Both the position numbers and the translations under genes were made by a program. Positions 4,700-9,740 of a DNA stretch of 9,740 nucleotides are shown here, in pieces. Below the pieces are notes generated by a model. The model worked only from the letters and a program-made list of their open reading frames with translations. It was not told where the DNA came from and did no database searches. The stretch's first letter is position 1; each line of letters opens with the position of its first letter. The stretch comes from JAWPNA01 sp045402695 (GTDB lineage Bacteria > Acidobacteriota > Polarisedimenticolia > JACPZX01 > DASXTC01). The DNA is taken from NCBI GenBank assembly GCA_045402695.1, contig JAWPNA010000432.1:1-9740 (forward strand), in the 5' to 3' direction.

Positions 4700-6366
4700 C
4701 CAGCTACATCGCGCGCCTGCCGGCGCGGCCCGATCGGCAGTGCGTCGATCCGCTCGCCGGCACGGCGCCGCCCGGTGTGCCGTTCGGGCGGCAGCTGCGC
4801 GCGGCCGGGCTGGCTCGGCGTTTCGGCGCCTTGATGTGCGTGCACATCGTCGCGACGACGATGCTGATCGTGAGCTGGGCCTGCATCGGATCCGGAGCGC
4901 TGAGCGGGCGAACAGATCAGGGCTGGCTGGCCGCCTGGGCGCTGTGTCTCGCCGCCATCGTCCCGCTTCACGTCGCAGCCAGATGGCTGGAGGGCGTCAT
5001 CACAATCGGCTGCGGCGGCCTGCTGAGACAGCGACTCCTCGCGGGCGCGATGCGGATCGATCCGGAGGTCACGAAACGGAAAGGGCTCGGCGGCCTTCTC
5101 TGCGAGGTCCTGGAATCCGAAGCGATCGAGCTGGTGGGTGTGAACCGTGGTTTCGAGCTTGCCGTGGCGGCCCTCGAGCTCCTTCTGGCGCCGTTCGTGC
5201 TCGCATGGGGCGCCGCCGCAGGAATGGAGGTCGCTCTGCTCCTGAGCTGGGTCGCCATGGCGCTGATCCTGCTGGCCGCGAACACGCGGAGGCGTTCGCG
5301 TTGGACGACGGTTCGCCTCGACATCACGCATCGATTGGTGGAGCAGATGACCGCTCATCGCACGAAGGTGGCGCAGCAATCCCCCTCGGATTGGCATCGA
5401 CAGGAGGATGACGATCACCTTAGGTATGCCGACCTGTCGAGGTCGCTCGATCGCTCCACGACGATGATCGAAGCCGGGCTTCCACGCGGATATGTCATCG
5501 CCGCGCTGGCACTGTTGCTGCCGTCGTTCGTGTCGGGCGGGATGACGGTCGTTCAGCTGGCGATCACGCTCGGGGCGGTGCTGTTCGCGGGCGATGCGCT
5601 CCAGAGACTGACGTCGGCGTTTCCAGGCATCGCCGCCGCCTACATCGCCTGGCGCCGTGTGAAGCCGATCTTCGATGCGGCGGCGCAGCCGCTCCAGGGT
5701 CCCCCCGAGGTCGGATCCCACGAAGGCGATGGAGCCAATCCGCCACCCACCCGGTCCAGCGTGCTCCGGGCGGAGGACGTGATCTTCACCCACGAGGGGC
5801 GCATCGAAGCGGCTCTGAAGGGGTGCAGCCTTACGATGGAGAAGGGCGATTTCGTGCTGCTTGAGGGCGAGTCGGGGGGCGGAAAATCAACGATCGCGTC
5901 GCTCCTGACCGGCATGCGGAAACCCTCCGCCGGTGTCATCCTCGCGGGCGGACTCGATCTCGCGACGCTCGGCGAAGCGACGTGGCGACGGCGCGTCGCC
6001 GCCGCTCCACAGTATCACGAGAACCACATCCTGTCGGCGCCGCTCGGATTGAACCTGCTGCTGGGGCGTCCGTATCCTCATTCCGATCACGACCTTCAGG
6101 AGGCCCGTGAGCTGTGCGACGAATTGGGTCTGGGGCCGCTCATCGACCGCATGCCCGCGGGACTTGATCAGATGGTCGGCGAGGCCGGTTGGCAGCTCTC
6201 CCAGGGCGAACGCGGCCGCGTCTTTCTGGCGCGCGCGTTGCTGCAGAACGCCGATCTCGTCGTGCTCGACGAGAGCCTGACGGCCCTCGATCCCGAGAAT
6301 CTCCATCAGTGTCTCGAGAGCGTCTTCAGGCGCGCCGGGACGCTCCTCTTGATTGCGCATCCATGA
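4684..6366 (+). CDS. ABC exporter half-transporter (membrane plus ATPase domains, no peptidase)
   Basis: A 560-residue second exporter subunit. Hydrophobic membrane segments span about residues 50-330. The ATPase has Walker A GESGGGKS (395-402), Q-loop Gln443, signature LSQGER (505-510), Walker B VLDE with Asp529-Glu530, D-loop TALD and switch His559. The protein ends one residue after that His, so the usual 20-30 residues beyond the switch are missing although every ATP-site motif is present. The GTG at 4684 is preferred because GGAG (4675-4678) lies 5 nt upstream and the overlap with the C39 exporter is only 16 nt; a GTG at 4612 is possible. It may pair with the C39 exporter as a heterodimer or form a separate pump. 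Paired C39 and non-C39 ABC proteins with an HlyD partner are known from NHLM-type bacteriocin export loci. Confidence 0.93.
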   Translation: MDARLASYIARLPARPDRQCVDPLAGTAPPGVPFGRQLRAAGLARRFGALMCVHIVATTMLIVSWACIGSGALSGRTDQGWLAAWALCLAAIVPLHVAARWLEGVITIGCGGLLRQRLLAGAMRIDPEVTKRKGLGGLLCEVLESEAIELVGVNRGFELAVAALELLLAPFVLAWGAAAGMEVALLLSWVAMALILLAANTRRRSRWTTVRLDITHRLVEQMTAHRTKVAQQSPSDWHRQEDDDHLRYADLSRSLDRSTTMIEAGLPRGYVIAALALLLPSFVSGGMTVVQLAITLGAVLFAGDALQRLTSAFPGIAAAYIAWRRVKPIFDAAAQPLQGPPEVGSHEGDGANPPPTRSSVLRAEDVIFTHEGRIEAALKGCSLTMEKGDFVLLEGESGGGKSTIASLLTGMRKPSAGVILAGGLDLATLGEATWRRRVAAAPQYHENHILSAPLGLNLLLGRPYPHSDHDLQEARELCDELGLGPLIDRMPAGLDQMVGEAGWQLSQGERGRVFLARALLQNADLVVLDESLTALDPENLHQCLESVFRRAGTLLLIAHP

Positions 6367-7466
6367 GCGTGGATCGAGCGGTCGAGCTGCAGCAGCGGAG
6401 CTGGACTCTGCAGTCCGAGGGCAGGTTCGACGAGGCCCGACTCGTCTGTCGTGAAGCGATTGATTTGCTGATGGAGACGGAGGGACCTGATTCGCCCGAC
6501 GTCGCGAACCTGCTCAACGATCTCGCGGAGATCGAGCAGGATGGGCAAAGACTGTCCGATGCCCTGGCGACGGCCGAACTCGCGCGATCGATCGAGGAGA
6601 AGCTGGGGGGCCGGTTCACCGGCGAGACGGCCGCGCGTGTTCGCGGCCGGACTCTGGCGGTTGCCGGAGCGATTCGACGCGTTCAGGGCGACTACGCCGG
6701 CGCGGAGCGCGACCTCGGGGCGGCCACGGCACTGGCGATCGCGGAGTTCGGCGAGACGTCAGCAGAGGCCGCCGAGGCGCAAAACAACCTTGCCGTGCTC
6801 TACAAGTACTGGGGCCGCTTCGACGAGGGGCTGCGATTGTACGCACTGGCTCTCAGCTCGTACGTGGCGGTTCACGGCGAGGAGTCGCTGGAGTGCGCCA
6901 CCATCTATCACAACATCGGCGGCATCCTGCATGCTCGAGGCGATTGCGCCGCGGCCGAAGCGCCCGCCAGGAAGGCGTGGGATATTTCGCGACGGCTGCT
7001 CGGCGAGGAGGACGCGCGATCGATGATCGATGCGGTTGCGTACGCGGGCGTCCTCGATGGTCTTGGGCGGTTCGAGGAGAGTGTGTCGATCTACAGCCGC
7101 GCGCTCCGGATCTTCGAGGATGCCTTCGGTCCGGACCATGAGGAGGTCGCCGCGGTCCTGCACAACCTGGCTGCGTGCCGGGCAGCCAGGGGAGGCCACG
7201 AGGAGGCCGAGGCATCGTACCGGCGCGCTCTGGCGATCCATGAACAAGCGCTCGGTGCCGACAGCCCCAGTGTCGCGCTGACCTGCAACAACCTGGGCAG
7301 ACTCCTGATCGACCTTGGCCGGAGTGCCGAAGCAGCGCCGCTTCTGGCTCGTGCCCTGTCGACGTTGAGCCGGCTTCCTGAAGGGCATCCGCATCTCGAA
7401 GCCGCCCGCGAGAACTTCCGCCGACTCGGCCTCGAGGAGCGTCGTGGTGACGGCCGAGGCTGGTGA
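6363..7466 (+). CDS. Tetratricopeptide-repeat (TPR) protein of the export operon
   Basis: A 367-residue protein made almost entirely of TPR helices with a period near 42 residues, the kinesin-light-chain-like spacing. Characteristic pieces such as QNNLAVLYKYWGRFDEGLRLY, YHNIGGILHARGD, HNLAACRAARGGHEEAEASY and NNLGRLLIDLGRSAEAAPLL recur along its length. No signal peptide, membrane segment, kinase or DNA-binding domain is visible, so it should be cytoplasmic and act by binding a protein or peptide. Its ATG overlaps the ABC stop (ATGA, 6363-6366) and no ribosome binding site is evident, implying translational coupling with the exporters. A role as a precursor-binding chaperone or docking factor for the transporter is inference from this coupling only. 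Confidence 0.93.
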   Translation: MSVDRAVELQQRSWTLQSEGRFDEARLVCREAIDLLMETEGPDSPDVANLLNDLAEIEQDGQRLSDALATAELARSIEEKLGGRFTGETAARVRGRTLAVAGAIRRVQGDYAGAERDLGAATALAIAEFGETSAEAAEAQNNLAVLYKYWGRFDEGLRLYALALSSYVAVHGEESLECATIYHNIGGILHARGDCAAAEAPARKAWDISRRLLGEEDARSMIDAVAYAGVLDGLGRFEESVSIYSRALRIFEDAFGPDHEEVAAVLHNLAACRAARGGHEEAEASYRRALAIHEQALGADSPSVALTCNNLGRLLIDLGRSAEAAPLLARALSTLSRLPEGHPHLEAARENFRRLGLEERRGDGRGW

Positions 7467-7483
7467 GGCACAATCCGTGCCTC
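7465..7483 (+). terminator. Hairpin overlapping the stop of the TPR gene
   Basis: GAGGCAC (7465-7471) and GTGCCTC (7477-7483) form a perfect 7-bp stem with loop AATCC, starting within the TGA stop codon of the last operon gene. No T-run follows, so it would be a weak intrinsic terminator or a 3' end stabiliser. Two overlapping, mutually exclusive hairpins follow: CTGGCC/GGCCAG (7492-7507) and CCAGCG/CGCTGG (7504-7518). Confidence 0.35.
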
Positions 7484-7568
7484 TCCACGGTCTGGCCGAC
7501 CGGCCAGCGCTTCGCTGGATCCTCGGCGCCGCAGGCGGAACAGGCTCTGGCGCTCTTGCTCCCTTGCC

Positions 7569-7961
7569 GACCACCTGCAATAGGTGGCGGAGTTCGCCAT
7601 CGATGTCGCGCGGGTCGACCACGGTCTGCGCGACCTCCTGCCGGAGTAGGGTCCCCAGCCGGCGGCGTAGCCGGTGGACCGCAACGCGGATCGCGCCTTC
7701 GTTCATGCCGAGATCAGAGGCAAGAAGCTCATAAGGTGTCTCCTCGCCGGTCAGGTGGCCGCTCAGCCGGCGATAGACGTCGCCCCTTCCGGCAGTCTCG
7801 TGTTCCTTGCCCAGGCGGCGCAAGGCGCGGTCGAGGATCGTCCGCGCCCACCTCGATTCGAAGAGATCTTCCGGACTGAGCCCGGGGGCGGGCTCCAGGA
7901 GGTACCGTCGCTCCGCGTCCTCGATGTCGAGGCGGAGCGAAGGATAGGGAATCCTATCACG
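7569..7961 (-). pseudogene. ECF sigma factor, C-terminal remnant
   Basis: Reading leftward from about 7958 the frame gives RIPYPSLRLDIEDAERRYLL, then an SPEDLFESRW stretch, a sigma region 4 helix-turn-helix (YELLASDLGMNEGAIRVAV, HRLRRRLGTLL) and the ending AQTVVDPRDIDGELRHLLQVV. This matches my memory of the C-terminal half of an ECF sigma family common in Acidobacteriota and Planctomycetota. The N-terminal core-binding region 2 is absent: an in-frame TAG at 7962-7964 and transposase-like sequence lie directly upstream. No stop follows the expected C-terminus near 7569; the frame runs on antisense through the TPR gene to 6759. An internal TTG at 7823 is not a credible start. It converges on the export operon and may once have been its regulator, which is inference. 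Confidence 0.78.
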
Positions 7962-8470
7962 CTACCGGCTCACTGGAGTCGTGGCAGGGGCTCTGCGGGG
8001 CGGCCAGTGCCGCTGCAGGGGCCAGCGGGGTCCCTGGGGACCGCTCACCGGAAGGCAGCTCCCGCCGTGGCGTCCCCGAGTGGCCGCAGCCCGACCCGAT
8101 GGCGCATGTCTCGCCCCGCCCCCGGACACACCGCGGCCACCGCGCCCGTGCTCCCCGCGTACGGTTCGGGTAGGCGCCGTACAGCCGCGTCAGGTGCATC
8201 CCCGGCGGCGGCATGCGCTGGCAAAGCCGCGCCAGCATGTCCAGCGGGTCCAGCGTGACGGCCTGCTCGCCGCTGACGGCGTGGACACGCCGGCCGCGGT
8301 AGGCGGCCTGGGCCCCGTCATAACGCAGCCGCTCCACGGCGATCGGCGGGTGCACCAGGTAGCGGCACAGCCGCTCGAGCCCCGCGGTGTCCCACGGCTC
8401 CGCCCGGATCGCGTGGTGCACCGAAAACCCCGAGTGCCTCCAGGCGAGCACGGTTCCGGGGGCCGGGAAA
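7957..8470 (-). pseudogene. IS91-like transposase remnant (C-terminal part)
   Basis: On the minus strand, from about 8450 to 8148, the frame reads HSGFSVHHAIRAEPWDTAGL, then ERLCRYLVHPPIAVERLRYD, and later DPLDMLARLCQRMPPPGMHL and TRLYGAYPNRTRG. The pattern G-F-x-V-H, D-x-A-G-L-E-R-L-C-R-Y-L-x-x-P-P and M-P-P-P-x-x-H-L is that of the C-terminal half of IS91-family (Y2 rolling-circle) transposases. The N-terminal catalytic half is missing: the frame runs into the 155-bp repeat at 8476 and has no credible start. From 8148 down to the TGA at 7957 the sequence is not recognisable and is low-complexity. This decayed element abuts and truncates the sigma factor remnant. Assignment is from memory of the family pattern. 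Confidence 0.65.
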
Positions 8471-8476
8471 GCCGGT

Positions 8477-8631
8477 ATTGGAGCCGGAAAGTCTGTCCCC
8501 CGGAGGACGTTTTTTCCGCGGTGGTCAATTGAGGCCTGAGAACGCTCGCTGTCGAGGGCGCCGGGCCCCGGCCATGATTCGGCGTTTCCTGCTGCGGCCG
8601 GGGAAGAGACGGGGAGGGGGATGACCATGAG
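8477..8631. repeat. 155-bp direct repeat, right copy (upstream region of the FG-GAP gene)
   Basis: Nearly identical to 1-155, with two mismatches. It carries the ribosome binding site and the first codons of the FG-GAP gene (ATG at 8627) and so is probably the functional original. A short open frame from 8574 to 8624 (MIRRFLLRPGKRRGGG) ends two bases before that ATG and is conserved in the left copy (98-148). It has no good ribosome binding site and is listed only as a possible upstream leader frame. A possible ECF-like promoter lies at 8486-8511. Confidence 0.95.
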
Positions 8632-9740
8632 CGGCAAATCGAACAGAGCACGGAGAGGCAGGGACGTTTCCCGGTGGGTTCACTTCGGCATCCTTCCGGC
8701 TCTCCTGTTGGCAACGGCGCCGGGAAGCCGCGCCGGCGCGGCGTCCACCCCTGCCGCCCCGACGCCCGCAAGCTCTCCAGCGGCGTCATCGGCGTCCCCG
8801 GCAGCCGGGGCCGCGCCCGCCGGCTGGCTCACTTCAGCGCAGCACGATCTGGAGCAACGGGAATACGAGCTGTCGTGGCAGGCGTCCCCTGTGGTGGATG
8901 ACGTCGAAGCCTCCTGGCACGCGCCCAACCGCTCACAGGGCTTCCGGACCTATTTCACCTCCGAAGGCATCCGAGTGGTTCCCCGAACCGAGTCGACACC
9001 CTCATGGCGCTGGGGTCTGTCACTCATCGGGTGCGGCCGGGGTGAAATGACATGGGTTGTGCCGCAGGCGACGCTGTCCCCCTCCGGACACCGGATTGAT
9101 TACCTCCGCGGCTCTCTCGATGAGCGCTACGAGAACACCCCGGGAGGCCTCGAGCAGATCTTCACGCTGTCTGCGCCTCCCGGGCACGGGGGCGGGGACG
9201 AGGGCGAGGTGAAAGTTCGGGGATGGTATACGGCACTGAGGAGGCCGGCGGGAACAAGGGCCGCCTCCGAGCCCGATCCTCATGCAGATCCTGGAGGCGA
9301 AGCGCCGTCGGATTTGCGGGATTGGATTCACTTGGACCTCGCTTTGTGGGGCGATTTGTCGCCCCGGGTGTCCGAGGACGGCCAGGCGATCGACTTCGTC
9401 ACACCGTCTGGAACGCCGGTGCTGCGCTATGCGCAGTTGAAGGTGACCGATGCTCGCGGCGAAATCCTGCCGGCATGGATGGAAGGGTACGCAGGGGAGG
9501 GGATGCGCGGCATCCGGCTCGTCATCGATGCCCGCGAGGCGGTCTACCCGCTGACCGTCGATCCCCTCGCGACGAGCCCCGCCTGGACCGCCGAAAGCAA
9601 CCAGGCGGGCGCCCAATTCGGCTGGGCCGTCGGCACGGCGGGCGACGTCAACGGCGACGGCTACTCGGATGTCATCATGGGGGCGTACAGCTACGACAAC
9701 GGCCAGGCGAATGAAGGCCGCGCCTTCGTCTACTACGGCT
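8627..9740 (+). CDS. Secreted FG-GAP (integrin alpha-like) repeat protein, 5' part
   Basis: The frame is open from the ATG at 8627 to the window end (371 codons) and continues beyond it. A purine-rich ribosome binding site (GGAGG within 8611-8620) precedes it. The product has a basic N-terminus, a hydrophobic core (about residues 17-31) and an AxA-like signal peptidase site near residue 39, then an Ala/Pro/Ser-rich spacer to about 65. A beta-rich region follows, ending in the YPLTVDPLA motif common before FG-GAP propellers. The first FG-GAP repeat then begins (FGWAVGTAGDVNGDGYSD) with a calcium-loop-like DVNGDGYSD starting at Asp340. Such proteins fold into extracellular beta-propellers used in adhesion or as parts of large surface proteins. 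It is transcribed away from the export operon and a functional link is not shown; only its upstream region is shared with the peptide locus. Confidence 0.88.
   Translation, partial: MSGKSNRARRGRDVSRWVHFGILPALLLATAPGSRAGAASTPAAPTPASSPAASSASPAAGAAPAGWLTSAQHDLEQREYELSWQASPVVDDVEASWHAPNRSQGFRTYFTSEGIRVVPRTESTPSWRWGLSLIGCGRGEMTWVVPQATLSPSGHRIDYLRGSLDERYENTPGGLEQIFTLSAPPGHGGGDEGEVKVRGWYTALRRPAGTRAASEPDPHADPGGEAPSDLRDWIHLDLALWGDLSPRVSEDGQAIDFVTPSGTPVLRYAQLKVTDARGEILPAWMEGYAGEGMRGIRLVIDAREAVYPLTVDPLATSPAWTAESNQAGAQFGWAVGTAGDVNGDGYSDVIMGAYSYDNGQANEGRAFVYYG

Noticed and set aside
4696..5793. Long minus-strand frames antisense to the ABC genes, such as 4696-5793 and 3560-4240
   Set aside because: They lie wholly within strongly supported plus-strand genes, show Arg/Pro/Gly-rich composition and carry no recognisable motif.
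286..7466. Calling the locus a lanthipeptide or NHLM-leader bacteriocin cluster
   Set aside because: The exporter gene set is similar, but the peptides lack the nitrile-hydratase-like leader and any Ser, Thr or Cys core, and no modification enzyme is present.
6759..7823. A 354-codon minus-strand frame starting at TTG 7823
   Set aside because: Only its first part is the sigma factor remnant. The rest is antisense to the TPR gene, and the homology extends upstream of the TTG.
7957..8637. A 226-codon minus-strand frame as a complete gene
   Set aside because: Its N-terminal 50-odd codons are antisense to the 155-bp repeat and its C-terminal part is unrecognisable. Only the middle resembles an IS91-like transposase.
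9209..9220. GTGAAAGTTCGG inside the FG-GAP gene, identical to the start of precursors 1 and 3
   Set aside because: Twelve bases in the same composition background, with no matching flank or ribosome binding site; most simply chance.

Overview
The window is GC-rich and gene-dense, and looks like the chromosome of a free-living Gram-negative-type bacterium. The clues are an HlyD-type periplasmic adaptor, a secreted FG-GAP repeat protein, kinesin-light-chain-like TPRs, and the remnant of an ECF sigma factor ending in the AQTV-DP-ELRHL signature that I associate with Acidobacteriota, Planctomycetota and related phyla. The lineage is an inference from gene style; there is no rRNA or marker gene to settle it.

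Layout. Positions 1-155 are a near-perfect copy (2 mismatches) of positions 8477-8631, the upstream region and start codon of the FG-GAP gene at the right end. Positions 154-895 hold a 450-bp-period tandem duplication. Each unit carries a strong leader hairpin, two 21-residue peptide genes with good ribosome binding sites, and a terminator- or attenuator-like hairpin. The four peptides (286-351, 364-429, 736-801, 814-879) share the pattern M-K-x-K/R-T-x-V-K/R-x-G, then K/R-L-x-x-N-H-N-I-V-V-H/R. They match no family I can name with certainty.

Positions 951-7466 are a tightly coupled four-gene operon: HlyD-like adaptor (951-2111), C39 peptidase/ABC exporter (2108-4699), second ABC exporter half (4684-6366) and a TPR protein (6363-7466). 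All three junctions overlap. Positions 7467-8476 are a decay zone on the minus strand: the C-terminal part of an ECF sigma factor, cut by an in-frame stop where it abuts an IS91-like transposase remnant. From 8627 to the window end runs the 5' part of a secreted FG-GAP (integrin-alpha-like beta-propeller) protein.

How it may work (inference). The peptides would be cut by the C39 domain after the Gly-Gly or Ala-Gly at residues 9-10, giving 11-residue products ending in NHNIVV-H/R. These would leave the cell through one or both ABC exporters and the HlyD adaptor, with the TPR protein as a cytoplasmic partner. The predicted products contain no Ser, Thr or Cys, and no modification enzyme is encoded here, so this does not look like a lanthipeptide, sactipeptide or azole system. 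A multi-copy export-peptide system (signal, bacteriocin or a new RiPP-like class) is the most interesting content of the window.
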